Origin: Pseudonocardia autotrophica
GTDB lineage: Bacteria > Actinomycetota > Actinomycetes > Mycobacteriales > Pseudonocardiaceae
Direction of reading: 5' to 3'
DNA length: 64,000 nt
NCBI RefSeq assembly: GCF_000717175.1
Contig: NZ_JNYD01000003.1
Location: 496,001 to 560,000 of the forward strand
This document shows, piece by piece, positions 8,765 to 17,537 of this stretch; the first letter of the stretch is position 1, and the number at the start of each line of letters is the position of its first letter. The notes beneath the pieces are model-generated. The model was not told where the DNA came from. It saw nothing but the letters and a program-made list of their open reading frames with translations, and did no database searches. The translations under genes were made by a program, and so were the position numbers.

Positions 8765-10137
8765 TGCGACGCGGCCCTCTCGAGGTCCGCGTCCCGTTGC
8801 TCGCGGCCCTGCAGGTTGGCGGAGCTGGTCAGGATCGCGGCCACCACCGCGCCCGTCACGGTGAAACCGATGATGAGGAAGGCGGGCGCGTGGATGTTGC
8901 CGCTCGCCCCGACGAGCGCGGCGGAGGCGAGGGGTGCCAGCCCGCCACCGAGGGCGCCCGCGATGCTGAACCCGGCTCCGATGCCGGACAGCCGGTACTT
9001 GACCGGGAACAACCGGGTGGCGATGGCGAAGACGGGTGACGATGCGGTGTTCGAGCAGATGAGGGCGACCAGGTAGACGAGTCCGACCAGGACGATGTCG
9101 GCGCTGGCGGCCTCGATGACCCGGAACACGGGGTAGATGACCGCCGCATGGGCGAGCAGCGCGCCGACGAGCACCCACCGGGCGCCGAACCGGTCACACA
9201 GCACACCGCCGAGGAAGTTCCCGATCACCCCGAGTGTCAGGGCGATGGCGGACAGCCAGAACACGGACGTTCGTGGCATGCCGATGACGGTGATCAGATA
9301 GACGTTCATGTAGCTGAGCAGGACCGCGCCCGGCGCGACGATGATGAGCATGAGGGTGACGAGCGCCAGGATCCGCTGCCAGTAGGACCGGAAGGTCTCG
9401 CGCAGCGGCGCGCTCGCTACCTGCTGCTTCACCTCCAGCGCGGTGAAGTCCGGTGTCTCGTCGACACGCCAGCGGAGGAAGACGACGAAGACGGTCAGTA
9501 CTGCCGAGATGAGGAGGGGGACCCGCCAGCCCCACGTCGTCATCGTCTCGGCGCCCAGGATGACCGAGCACAGACCGACGACGGCCGGTGCGAGGGCGGA
9601 CCCGATGTTGGCGCCGCTGGCGATGAAGGACTGGAAGAACCCGTGTCGTCTCCCATCGCCCGACTCGGCCACCAGCGTCGCCGCGCCCGCCTGCTCGCCA
9701 CCCGACCCGAAGCCCTGGACGAGCCTGGTGACGAGCAGGAGGATCGGCGCTGCGACGCCGATTGCGGCGTATGTGGGGAGCAGCCCCATCACGGTCGTGG
9801 CCCCGCCGACCGCGACTATCGAGACCAGCAGTGCTTTGCGGCGGCCGTGGCGGTCGCCGAACGTGCCGAAGAACAGCGCTCCCGCGGGCCTGGCCAGATA
9901 TCCGACGGCCAGCAGACCGAAGGAGGCGATCACCGAGAGCGTGGGATTGTCCGCCGGGAAGAACAGAGGCCCGATGAAGACGACCAGGAAGGCGTAGGCG
10001 ACGTAGTCGTAGAACTCGATGATGGATCCCGCGAGGCCTGCGACGGTCGCCCGTCGCATCCTGGTCCTCGCGCGCTCGGTCTGGCCCTCGCGACCGCCGG
10101 TCGCCTCCGCGAACCGATGAAGGTCTGAATCTGTCAC
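8761..10137 (-). CDS. MHS-family MFS permease
   Basis: A 458-residue membrane protein of the metabolite:H+ symporter branch, whose known members carry organic acids, betaines or aromatic acids. EFYDYVAYAF (41-50) in helix 1 and GDRHGRRKAL (94-103) in the loop after helix 2 are hallmarks. It starts at a GTG and is the first gene of the operon with the thiolase-like, DUF35 and amidohydrolase genes. It probably imports that operon's substrate, presumably an acid. Three further MHS proteins lie in this window. Confidence 0.9.
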   Translation of the reverse strand: MTDSDLHRFAEATGGREGQTERARTRMRRATVAGLAGSIIEFYDYVAYAFLVVFIGPLFFPADNPTLSVIASFGLLAVGYLARPAGALFFGTFGDRHGRRKALLVSIVAVGGATTVMGLLPTYAAIGVAAPILLLVTRLVQGFGSGGEQAGAATLVAESGDGRRHGFFQSFIASGANIGSALAPAVVGLCSVILGAETMTTWGWRVPLLISAVLTVFVVFLRWRVDETPDFTALEVKQQVASAPLRETFRSYWQRILALVTLMLIIVAPGAVLLSYMNVYLITVIGMPRTSVFWLSAIALTLGVIGNFLGGVLCDRFGARWVLVGALLAHAAVIYPVFRVIEAASADIVLVGLVYLVALICSNTASSPVFAIATRLFPVKYRLSGIGAGFSIAGALGGGLAPLASAALVGASGNIHAPAFLIIGFTVTGAVVAAILTSSANLQGREQRDADLERAASQ

Positions 10138-10280
10138 AGCCTCGCTCCGATCTGGAGAACTGATGCATGCGCGCCGTCATCGGCGCGGATGCCCTCAGAA
10201 CGGGTCTGCGGGGAGATCATCGGTGCCGAGGATCTGTTCCGTGAGTCGACATGGGGCAGCGCGATCGCGAGATAAGAGTG

Positions 10281-10308
10281 GCCCCTATCGGAGGCGAACC
10301 GTAGGGGC
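10281..10308. promoter_or_regulatory. inverted repeat upstream of MHS operon
   Basis: GCCCCTA (10281-10287) and TAGGGGC (10302-10308) form a perfect 7-bp inverted repeat around a 14-base loop, in the 369 bp divergent gap 10138-10506. It could be an operator or an RNA hairpin. TAAGAGTGGCCC just before it faintly resembles the AAGAGTAC sites elsewhere. Confidence 0.3.
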
Positions 10309-10400
10309 GCCGTTCGGAGTTGTCAAGGTGGGTCGTGGCTCGGCGATCGGCGTGATCCGCAGGGACGGGTGGATGTCCGAGCCGGTGTCGGGACGGCATG

Positions 10401-10429
10401 TTGCGGCGGCTCGAAACGTGACCTAGCAT
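10401..10429 (+). promoter_or_regulatory. promoter toward cupin/CoA-transferase operon
   Basis: TTGCGG (10401-10406) and TAGCAT (10424-10429) are separated by 17 bases and face the cupin gene. A short direct repeat CGGTCATTCGGTCAT follows immediately and could bind a regulator. Confidence 0.35.
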
Positions 10430-10506
10430 ACGGTCATTCGGTCATGCGTAGGACAGGAAGACCGAGTGTCGCCCATTCGACGCCGTGCACCCGGGAGGGG
10501 AAACCC

Positions 10507-11237
10507 TTGCTCATCTCTGCAAGCCGGACCGTCGCCGCCGAGACGAGCCGGACCCGCCACCACGACGTGCGCTTCAGCGGCCACGTCACCGATCTGATCG
10601 GAAGCCGTTCCGACTCACTCGGTCGCCCGCAGGCGTTCCTGGTCGAACAGGCGCCGAACTGGACACTCCGACCCCATTACCATCAGCGCACCAGTTTCAG
10701 GTGGTCGTGGAGGGTTCGGGTCGGTTGGGCAACCAGCCGCTCGAACCCGTCCACGTGCACTACACCTCGCCGCAGACCCCCTACGGCCCGATCGTGTCCG
10801 GTGGCGACGGTCTGACCTACTGCACGATCCGTGCCGCGAGCGTCAGTGACGGCTTCTTCATGCCGGAGTCGCGCGCCCTGCTGTCGCGGCGGCTGACGAG
10901 GACCCATCTGTCGCCCGACCGGGTCACTCGGACGCCACGGTCGACCCTGGGCGGTCTCGACCGGGCGGAGGTCGACCCCCTCTTCGAGCCGGGCGAGGAC
11001 GGCGTCGCCGCCTGGACGGTCCAAGCACCACCGGACGCGGACCTCGAGCTGCCCGCCCACCTCCACAACGGCGGCCAGTTCGTGTTGGTCGTCGGTGGGG
11101 GTCTGGACCTCGCCGGGGCACACGTGGGCCCGCTGGGGGTCGCACACCTCTCCGTCGAGGAGGCCGGTCGGCGGTGCCGGGCCGGGCGAGACGGCGTCCA
11201 GCTCGTGCTCGTGCAGTTCCCGAGGGCGAACCGTTAG
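10507..11237 (+). pseudogene. bicupin protein with single frameshift
   Basis: The reading frame begins at TTG 10507 behind GGGAGGGG (10493-10500). It runs through a first cupin barrel to LRPHYH at about 10684. The homology continues in another frame with HQFQVVVEGSG, and a second barrel with AHLHNGGQFVLVVGGG ends at 11237. Restoring one base near 10685 gives a continuous protein of about 243 residues with the cupin histidines of both barrels. Either the gene is freshly inactivated or one base is missing in the assembly. It precedes the CoA-transferase pair by about 100 bp and may have been the first gene of that operon. Its role is unknown. Confidence 0.7.
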
Positions 11238-11336
11238 CACTCGAACGAGAGCGGCCGCCTCTGCGGTCTCGCCAGGCGCAACCGATCCATCGAATCCGTA
11301 GGCCGACACCGACGACGGCCGAGAGAGGCTCGAGCT

Positions 11337-12596
11337 GTGGACGACACGAGCACCGAACCACGATGCCCGCGACTTCGGGGTCTGCGCGTCTGCGACCTGT
11401 CCGGCCAGCTCGCCGGCGCGGGCAGCACCAGGGTCCTTGCCGCCTTCGGAGCCGAGGTGATCCGAGTCGAGGACCCGGTCCGGCAGGGAAGGTGGGACGT
11501 CACCCGCGGCATCGCACCGTTCACCGACGAGCGCCGCGGGATCGAGCTCGGTGGTGCCTTCAACCAGTTCAACGTCGGCAAGCGCGGGGTCACCGTCAAC
11601 CTTCGCGACGAGCGGGGCAAGGAGCTGCTGCGCAGGCTGATCGCGGTGTCGGACGTCGTGACGGAGAACTTCGCGGCGGGCGTGATGGAACGACTCGGGT
11701 TCACCTACGACACGATGAGGGAGATCCGACCGGACATCGTCTACGTGTCGAACTGCGGCTTCGGCCACGACAGCCCGTACTCGGGCTTTCGCACCTGGGG
11801 CCCCATCGTCCAAGCGGTGTCCGGGCTGTCGTTCCTGTCCGGGATCGCGGGGATGCCCCCTGCAGGCATGGGTCTGTCCTACATGGACCACCAGGGTGCC
11901 AACTTCATGACCGTCGCGCTGATGGCCGCGCTGATCCACCGGCAGCGGACGGGCGAGGGCCAGTGGGTGGACATGGCGTGCGTGGACGCGGGTCTGTCGC
12001 TCACCGGTCCCGGCCTGCTCGACTACACCGTGAACGGTCGCCGTGCGAGGACGGACACCGTGGTCGACAGCAACCACAGCTCGGCCCCCGCGATGGCACC
12101 CCACAACGTCTACCCCGCGGCGGGCGAGGACGCGTGGGTGTCCATCGCGTGTCGGGACGACCGGGACTGGCGGGCGATGGCGGACGTCCTTGACGCACAG
12201 TGGCCTCGTGAGGACTGCTACGCCACGACTGCGGGAAGGCTGGGCGCCCAGGACGAGCTCGACGGCCGGATCTCGGCCTGGACCGCGACACTGGACCGCT
12301 TCGACGCGGCGGCCCGCCTCCAGGCGGCGGGCGTGCCGGCGGCTGCGGTCCTGACCGCCGAGGACCGCATCGAGCACGATCGAGGCACCCTCGACTGGGG
12401 CCTGTTCCCCACCGTGACCCATCCCGCGATCGGGTCGGTCAGGGTGGACGGCCTGCCGCTGCACCTCGACGAGGACGACTGGTGCATCGAGCGGGCCGCG
12501 CCGACGCTGGGGCAGGACAACGACTACGTGTTCCGCGACCTCCTCGGGCTCACCGAGGACGAGCTCGCCGCGCACCGCGAGGACGGGGTGATCTGA
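11337..12596 (+). CDS. class III CoA-transferase, lacks catalytic Asp
   Basis: A 419-residue CaiB/BaiF (family III) CoA-transferase. The N-terminal Rossmann-like part reads LRVCDLSGQLAGAGSTRVLAAFG (split by me: LRVCDLSGQ, then LAAFGAEVIRVEDP, 15-46). The catalytic aspartate of this family, normally in Y-D-x-x-x-Q-A, is not there: the equivalent segment is TWGPIVQA (153-160) with glycine at 155. The next gene, whose start overlaps this stop by one base, does have the aspartate. The two may form a heteromeric enzyme as in BbsEF, with this subunit structural; that is inference. Alternatively it transfers CoA by another residue. Confidence 0.85.
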   Translation: MDDTSTEPRCPRLRGLRVCDLSGQLAGAGSTRVLAAFGAEVIRVEDPVRQGRWDVTRGIAPFTDERRGIELGGAFNQFNVGKRGVTVNLRDERGKELLRRLIAVSDVVTENFAAGVMERLGFTYDTMREIRPDIVYVSNCGFGHDSPYSGFRTWGPIVQAVSGLSFLSGIAGMPPAGMGLSYMDHQGANFMTVALMAALIHRQRTGEGQWVDMACVDAGLSLTGPGLLDYTVNGRRARTDTVVDSNHSSAPAMAPHNVYPAAGEDAWVSIACRDDRDWRAMADVLDAQWPREDCYATTAGRLGAQDELDGRISAWTATLDRFDAAARLQAAGVPAAAVLTAEDRIEHDRGTLDWGLFPTVTHPAIGSVRVDGLPLHLDEDDWCIERAAPTLGQDNDYVFRDLLGLTEDELAAHREDGVI

Positions 12597-13906
12597 TGCT
12601 CGGTGGGGCGTTGGCCGGGATCCGGGTCGTCGAGATCGCGAGTGATCACGCGGCATCGGCGGGCAAGCTGCTCGCGGAGCTCGGTGCCGAGGTGGTGCTT
12701 GTCGAACCGCCGGGTGGGCATCCGGGCAGGCGGTATCCTCCGTTCGCCGAGGACGTGCCCGGGGACGACCGGAGTCTGTGGTGGTGGCACTACCAGTGCG
12801 GGAAACGCAGCATCGTGCTGGACCTCGAGGACGCCGGTGGGCGGGACGGGTTCCGCGAGCTGGTCCGGCACAGCGACCTGGTGCTCGAGGGCGAGCCGCC
12901 CGGTAGGTTGGGCGGTCTCGGGATCGACGCGGATCGATGTCGTGCCGCCGACGGCCGCCTGGTGTGGGTCTCGGTGACGGGGTACGGCCGTGAGACCGCG
13001 CGCCGCGACGAGCAGTTCACCGACCTGACCCTTCAGGCCGGTGGTGGTCAGATGTGGATGACCGGGTACGACGACCACCGTCTCCCCCCGGTCCGGTGGG
13101 GAGGGGACCAGGGCTTCCACATCGGAGGTGTCTGGGCGGTCATCGGCGCTCTGGTGGCGCTCCACGGCCGGGTGCGGGACGGGGCGGGAACCCTGGTCGA
13201 CGTGAGCATGCACGCCGCCGCGAACGTCACCACCGAGCAGGGCAACCACCATTGGCTCGTGGCGAGACAGGAGGTGGGCAGGCTCACCTGTCGGCACGCC
13301 GCGCCGGTCGGCAGGCCGACACAGGAAACGATGGCTGTGTCCGCGGACGGGATCTGGGTGAACACCGGCGTCCCGGGGCGGCTGCCCCGTGACTATGCGC
13401 AGCTGCTGGGGTGGCTCGCGGAGCTCGGTCTGGCCGACGGGTTCGCCGAGTCGGTCTGGCTCGACATCGGTGCGCGCCGCGAGGCCACGGACTACGGTGC
13501 AGTGGGGCTCGATCCCGAGGTCACCGAGTGCCTGTCGGCCGCGCGCAGTGCAATGACCCTGATCGCGACCACGCTCAGCGCGCGGGAGTTCTTCGAGGGC
13601 GCCCAGCGTCGCGGAATCGCGTGCGGTCCTCTGTACTCGCCCGACGAGGCCATGGACAGCGTCCACTCCCGGGCCCGCGGCTTCCCGGTGAGGCTGTACT
13701 ACGAGGAGGTGGACCGCGAGGTCGAGCACCCCGGAGCGCCGTTCGTCCTGCACGGGGCGCCGTGGTCGGCGCCCCGGCGGGCGCCGAAGCTGGGGGAGTA
13801 CCAGCATCTCGCTCCGTCGGCACGCCTCGACCCCGCGCCGCCACGAATCGGGTTGGCCCACCGAACCTCCGAGCACGTCCGACACGAGGAGCAGAAGTGT
13901 CCCTAG
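12596..13906 (+). CDS. class III CoA-transferase, catalytic Asp present
   Basis: A 436-residue CaiB/BaiF-type CoA-transferase starting at ATG 12596 inside a TGATG junction with the preceding gene, so the two are translationally coupled. The family aspartate is D143 in FTDLTLQA (141-148). The N-terminus LAGIRVVEIASDHAASAGK is typical. It would move CoA from an acyl-CoA donor, often succinyl-CoA, to a carboxylate at the start of a degradation route. The substrate is unknown. The C-terminus overlaps the amidohydrolase start by 10 bp. Confidence 0.88.
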   Translation: MLGGALAGIRVVEIASDHAASAGKLLAELGAEVVLVEPPGGHPGRRYPPFAEDVPGDDRSLWWWHYQCGKRSIVLDLEDAGGRDGFRELVRHSDLVLEGEPPGRLGGLGIDADRCRAADGRLVWVSVTGYGRETARRDEQFTDLTLQAGGGQMWMTGYDDHRLPPVRWGGDQGFHIGGVWAVIGALVALHGRVRDGAGTLVDVSMHAAANVTTEQGNHHWLVARQEVGRLTCRHAAPVGRPTQETMAVSADGIWVNTGVPGRLPRDYAQLLGWLAELGLADGFAESVWLDIGARREATDYGAVGLDPEVTECLSAARSAMTLIATTLSAREFFEGAQRRGIACGPLYSPDEAMDSVHSRARGFPVRLYYEEVDREVEHPGAPFVLHGAPWSAPRRAPKLGEYQHLAPSARLDPAPPRIGLAHRTSEHVRHEEQKCP

Positions 13907-15066
13907 TGGATCAGATCCAGGTCATCGACGCCGACTCCCATCTCCACGAGCCACCGGATCTGTGGACCGCGAGGATGTCGGCACGCAAGTGGGGCGAGAG
14001 CTCGATCCCGCACGTCGTCCGTGACGACCGGTCGGGGAACGACGTCTGGGTGATGGGTGGGCTGCCGGGCTGGCCGTCCGGCGGTGGCGCTCAGGCGGGC
14101 TGGAAGGAGTGGTTCCCGGCGCACCCGCCCCGGTTCGAGGACGCGGACCGGGCGGCCTCGGACCCCACCGAACGCCTGCGTTGGATGGACGAACACGGCA
14201 TCTACGCCCAGCTCCTCTACTCCAACGTCGCACTGTTCCGGTCCGCGGAGCTCAGCAACTCGTCCTCGATGAACGAGGAGCTGCTCCTGGAGTGTCTCCG
14301 GGTGTACAACGACTTCCAGACCGAGTGGGCCGCTGCGGCCCCGGGCCGGTTCATCCCGCTGACGCAGATCCCGTTCTGGAACCTCGAGGCCTCCGTCGCC
14401 GAGGTGCTCCGGTGCGCCGAGAACGGGCATCGGGGGGTCGTCATGAGCCAGGAACCCGCTGCGTACGGCGCTCCGCCGCTCATCGACCCGCACTGGGACC
14501 GACTCTGGGCCGTCGCCCAGGAGCTGGGCCTGCCCGTCAACTTCCACATCCTGACCGGTTCGTCCGCTGGTGGAGATGGTTCCGCCGACCTCCCCCCGGA
14601 GGACGACGCACTCCTCGTGGCGTCGACGGTCGGCTTCATCGCCGGGAACCTGCGGACGCTGTCGCACCTGATGGTCGCGGGAGTCTGCGACCGGTTCCCC
14701 CGGCTCAACTTCGTCACCGTCGAGAGCGGTATCGGATGGATACCGTTCTTCCTCGAGTCCATGGACTGGCAGTGGCAGAACAACGCGGCGACGCGGGGAC
14801 GAGAGCTCCTCCCGAGCGAGCTCTTCAAGCGACAGTGCTACGGCTGCTTCTGGTTCGAGGAGGGGGCGGCCAGGGCCGCGATCGACCTCGTCGGCGCCGA
14901 CAACTTCATGTTCGAGACCGACTTCCCGCACCCCACTAGCCTCTCTCCCGGCGAGGCCACCATCGCGCAGTCTCCCCGGGCCCACATCGAGAAGTTCGCC
15001 GACCTGCCCGAGGCCCACCTCCGCCAGATCCTCCACGGGAACGCCGCCCGGATCTACCACCTGTAG
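13897..15066 (+). CDS. amidohydrolase_2-type hydrolase/decarboxylase
   Basis: A 389-residue TIM-barrel protein of the amidohydrolase-related (ACMSD-like) group. The metal motif DSHLHEP lies at 13-19 (H15, H17), a histidine in VNFHIL near 215 and ETDFPHP near the C-terminus complete the site. Members hydrolyse C-N or C-O bonds or decarboxylate unsaturated acids. GTG 13897 is preferred over GTG 13906 because GAGGA at 13886-13890 is correctly spaced only for the first. As third gene after two CoA-transferases it probably acts on the same substrate family. Confidence 0.87.
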   Translation: MSLVDQIQVIDADSHLHEPPDLWTARMSARKWGESSIPHVVRDDRSGNDVWVMGGLPGWPSGGGAQAGWKEWFPAHPPRFEDADRAASDPTERLRWMDEHGIYAQLLYSNVALFRSAELSNSSSMNEELLLECLRVYNDFQTEWAAAAPGRFIPLTQIPFWNLEASVAEVLRCAENGHRGVVMSQEPAAYGAPPLIDPHWDRLWAVAQELGLPVNFHILTGSSAGGDGSADLPPEDDALLVASTVGFIAGNLRTLSHLMVAGVCDRFPRLNFVTVESGIGWIPFFLESMDWQWQNNAATRGRELLPSELFKRQCYGCFWFEEGAARAAIDLVGADNFMFETDFPHPTSLSPGEATIAQSPRAHIEKFADLPEAHLRQILHGNAARIYHL

Positions 15067-15085
15067 TCGGCTCCGGCGCGGCCCA

Positions 15086-15910
15086 TCAGGGCCTGGTCGT
15101 CCCGGTGCCGCCACCCCGGAGGGAGGTCAACGGTGTCCGCCGGTCGTCGTCGATCGCCATGACCAGTGTTCCGTCGGCCGTCCAGTAGTACGCGAGCTTG
15201 GCCTCCCACCGGTACAGGTCGGCACGGAACCAGGTGTGGACGACCTCGATCACCCCTTGGTCGCCGTGGGTCGTGCGATCCGCCGACAGGACAGGGGCGC
15301 CGATGTCGATGCCGAGCTTCTCGGCGACGGTGATGTCGGCGAGCTGGGCAGTGATGGACTGCTCCGCGTGGCTGACCGTCATCCCCTTGTCACGAAGGAG
15401 GTCGAACCGATCGTCCAAGTGGAAGTCGCGGGAACCGAGGTGCTCGGCGGCCGCCCCGCTCAGGTAATGCAACGCGTACGTGAACGGCACGTCGTCGATG
15501 AACCGGCGCACCTCGATGGCGACGCCCTCCCCGCCGTTCATGGCCAGCCGGGCCCGGACGGAATGGGGGAAGGGGACGCCGGCCCGCACGGTCTGCTCGC
15601 GGATGGGGCTGCTGCTGTTCTCCAGGATGAGCTCGGCGAACGAGCCGGTCAGCGGCGTGACCCCGGGCTCCCGGGCGGCTCCGTCGGTGACGAAGGTTCC
15701 CTTGCCCTGCCGCCGCACGACCCAACCGCGCTGGGCGAGCTCGCCGAGCGCCAGGCGCACGGTCGCCTTGCTGCAGCCGAATTCCCGGGCCAGCCGGTCC
15801 TCGCTGTCGAGTGCGCTGCCGATCGGGTACTCGTTGTTCCGAATACGCTGCAGAACAATGGCGAAGACGCGTTGCCAGCGAGGTACCGGCAGCGATTCTG
15901 CAGGTGGCAT
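15086..15910 (-). CDS. GntR regulator, HutC/UTRA type
   Basis: A 274-residue transcription regulator. Residues 8-80 form the winged-helix GntR domain, with LAREFGCSKATVRLALGEL as the recognition segment (41-59). The remainder is a UTRA effector-binding domain ending in the usual basic tail. It converges on the amidohydrolase and diverges from the VOC gene. Its likely site is the 25-bp inverted repeat 51 bases upstream of its own start, so it probably controls itself and the VOC-SDR pair, perhaps also the CoA-transferase operon. The inducer is unknown. Confidence 0.92.
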   Translation of the reverse strand: MPPAESLPVPRWQRVFAIVLQRIRNNEYPIGSALDSEDRLAREFGCSKATVRLALGELAQRGWVVRRQGKGTFVTDGAAREPGVTPLTGSFAELILENSSSPIREQTVRAGVPFPHSVRARLAMNGGEGVAIEVRRFIDDVPFTYALHYLSGAAAEHLGSRDFHLDDRFDLLRDKGMTVSHAEQSITAQLADITVAEKLGIDIGAPVLSADRTTHGDQGVIEVVHTWFRADLYRWEAKLAYYWTADGTLVMAIDDDRRTPLTSLRGGGTGTTRP

Positions 15911-15960
15911 GGGAACCTCTCCGTCAGCGCTTCTCGTCCAGTGTCGGCCTCGTCGTCCGA

Positions 15961-15985
15961 CCTGATGAGGTCGTTCCTCGTCAGG
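15961..15985. promoter_or_regulatory. inverted-repeat operator, probable GntR site
   Basis: CCTGATGAGG (15961-15970) and CCTCGTCAGG (15976-15985) match in 9 of 10 positions around a 5-base spacer. The repeat lies in the 233 bp divergent region between the GntR gene and the VOC gene, where autoregulation would be expected. Confidence 0.55.
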
Positions 15986-16143
15986 GTACCGAGGTGGTCG
16001 TCGCGGTGCCCGGTCGGCCCTGCGGCCATGTGCGGGGTGAGGCCTTCGGACTCGGGGCGCGACGACCGTCGCCGAACGTACCGAGGTCCGGACCGGTCGA
16101 GCATGGGGGATGAGATCCCTCGAACCGTCGCGGAGGTGTGGAA

Positions 16144-16647
16144 ATGAAAAAGCCGACGTCCCTATCTGCCGAATGTCGAGTTCATTCTGGGCAGGAACCG
16201 ATAAGTATCGACCATGTCGTCATCGCCTCATCGGATCTGGAGCGCTCGGCAGCCTTCTATCGCGAAGTCCTCGGCGTGACCGTCATCTCGGCAACGCCGA
16301 ACTTCCATCAGTACCGGCTGTCCGGTCAGATGCTGAACGTCCACGGACCCGGACTGGTCGACGCCACGGATCCGAGTATGCTCGCCCGGCTCCCGGTGCG
16401 GCCCGGTGGCAGCGACCTCTGCTTCCGTTGGCCCGGTGACATCGCCGACGCGTGTGCCCACCTCGACCGGTGCGGTGTGGTCGTCCAGACGGGTCCGTGT
16501 CAGCGGTCCGGTGCGCGGGGCGCGGGGGTGAGCGTCTACTTCCGTGACCCGGACGGGACCCTGTTGGAGTTCATCACCTACCCCGCCGAGGACCGCGGCG
16601 CGAGCGGCGTCCCGGGTGTCATGGCGGAGTCGTCGGATTTGGGCTGA
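16144..16647 (+). CDS. VOC-superfamily protein
   Basis: A 167-residue vicinal-oxygen-chelate protein. The first beta-alpha-beta-beta module begins ISIDHVVIASSDLERSAAFY (about 20-39), with a metal histidine in DHV. The second ends with YFRDPDGTLLEFITYP, whose glutamate is the usual last ligand. Family members include glyoxalases, epimerases and ring-cleaving dioxygenases; the reaction cannot be assigned. ATG 16144 follows GGAGGTG (16132-16138). It is 4 bases from the SDR gene downstream, one of three VOC-SDR pairings in the window. Confidence 0.87.
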   Translation: MKKPTSLSAECRVHSGQEPISIDHVVIASSDLERSAAFYREVLGVTVISATPNFHQYRLSGQMLNVHGPGLVDATDPSMLARLPVRPGGSDLCFRWPGDIADACAHLDRCGVVVQTGPCQRSGARGAGVSVYFRDPDGTLLEFITYPAEDRGASGVPGVMAESSDLG

Positions 16648-16651
16648 GCAC

Positions 16652-17428
16652 GTGGATCTCGGACTGTCAGAACGTGTGGTACTGGTCACGGGCGGTTCGG
16701 CGGGCCTCGGGTTCGCCCTCGTCGACCGGTTGCTCGACGAGGGGGCACGGGTTGCGTTCTGCGGCCGGGACCCGCGGCGGCTCGCCGCTGCCCAGACGAA
16801 GCTCGCGCGACACGGCGGCGCGTGCCTCGCCGTTCGGGCGGATGTGCGGTCGGTCGATCAGCTGGAGGGCTTCGTCCGGGCCGCGGAGGAGACCTTCGGG
16901 GGAGTCGACGCCCTCGTCAACAACGCCGGGAGCGCGGCAGGCGGCGAGTTCGAGGCGAACGACGATGCCTACTGGCAGGCCGACCTGGACGCCAAGCTCA
17001 TGTCCGCGGTCCGCGCGTCCCGACTGGTCATCCCGCGGCTGCGCTCGCGGGGCGGCGGCTCCATCCTGAACGTTCTGTCGGTCTGGGCGAGGACCCCTGG
17101 TGCGGGCAGCACCCCGAGCTCGGTGAGCAGGGCGGCGGGACTGGCCCTCACGAAGGCGTTGTCCCACGAGTGTGGCCGCGACGGCATTCGGGTGAACGCC
17201 GTGCTCATCGGCATCCTGCGGAGCACTCAGTGGGAGGCCGCCGCCGAGCGGCAGGGGGTGTCCCCGGAGCAGTTCTACTGCGACGTGGCCGCCGAGTACG
17301 CCATTCCGCTCGGCGCCGTCGGCGCCGCCGAGGACTTCGCCGATCTCGGCGCCTTCCTGCTCTCCCGGCGCGCGACCTACGTCAGCGGGGCCGCGATCAA
17401 CCTCGACGGAGGGCTGAGCCTGGCGTAG
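16652..17428 (+). CDS. SDR lacking catalytic Tyr and Lys
   Basis: A 258-residue Rossmann-fold protein starting at GTG 16652. The cofactor loop TGGSAGLG (13-20) and NNAG are intact. In the catalytic segment, however, the usual Y-x-x-x-K reads S-x-x-x-R in STPSSVSRAAGLAL. Both the proton donor and its lysine are therefore replaced, while the C-terminal INLDGG is normal. Such divergent SDRs can bind nucleotide without classical alcohol dehydrogenase chemistry. It directly follows the VOC gene and probably works with it. Whether it is a catalyst or a binding subunit is open. Confidence 0.85.
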   Translation: MDLGLSERVVLVTGGSAGLGFALVDRLLDEGARVAFCGRDPRRLAAAQTKLARHGGACLAVRADVRSVDQLEGFVRAAEETFGGVDALVNNAGSAAGGEFEANDDAYWQADLDAKLMSAVRASRLVIPRLRSRGGGSILNVLSVWARTPGAGSTPSSVSRAAGLALTKALSHECGRDGIRVNAVLIGILRSTQWEAAAERQGVSPEQFYCDVAAEYAIPLGAVGAAEDFADLGAFLLSRRATYVSGAAINLDGGLSLA

Positions 17429-17494
17429 GGACGAGCAGGACCTGGGTGGACGACACGTCGGTCCGATCGCGCGTACAGGTTCATGGGAGTATGA

Positions 17495-17506
17495 AGAGGG
17501 TACTCT
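17495..17506. promoter_or_regulatory. second AGAGGGTACTCT site
   Basis: Identical 12-mer to 2484-2495, here 32 bases beyond the stop of the second MFS copy, in the 109 bp convergent gap 17429-17537. A related AAGAGTACTCC lies at 938-948, a similar distance beyond the stop of the first copy. That looks like a flank duplicated together with the permease gene. Confidence 0.4.
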
Positions 17507-17537
17507 TACGGCCCGCGATCGCGCCGGACCGGTCTGC

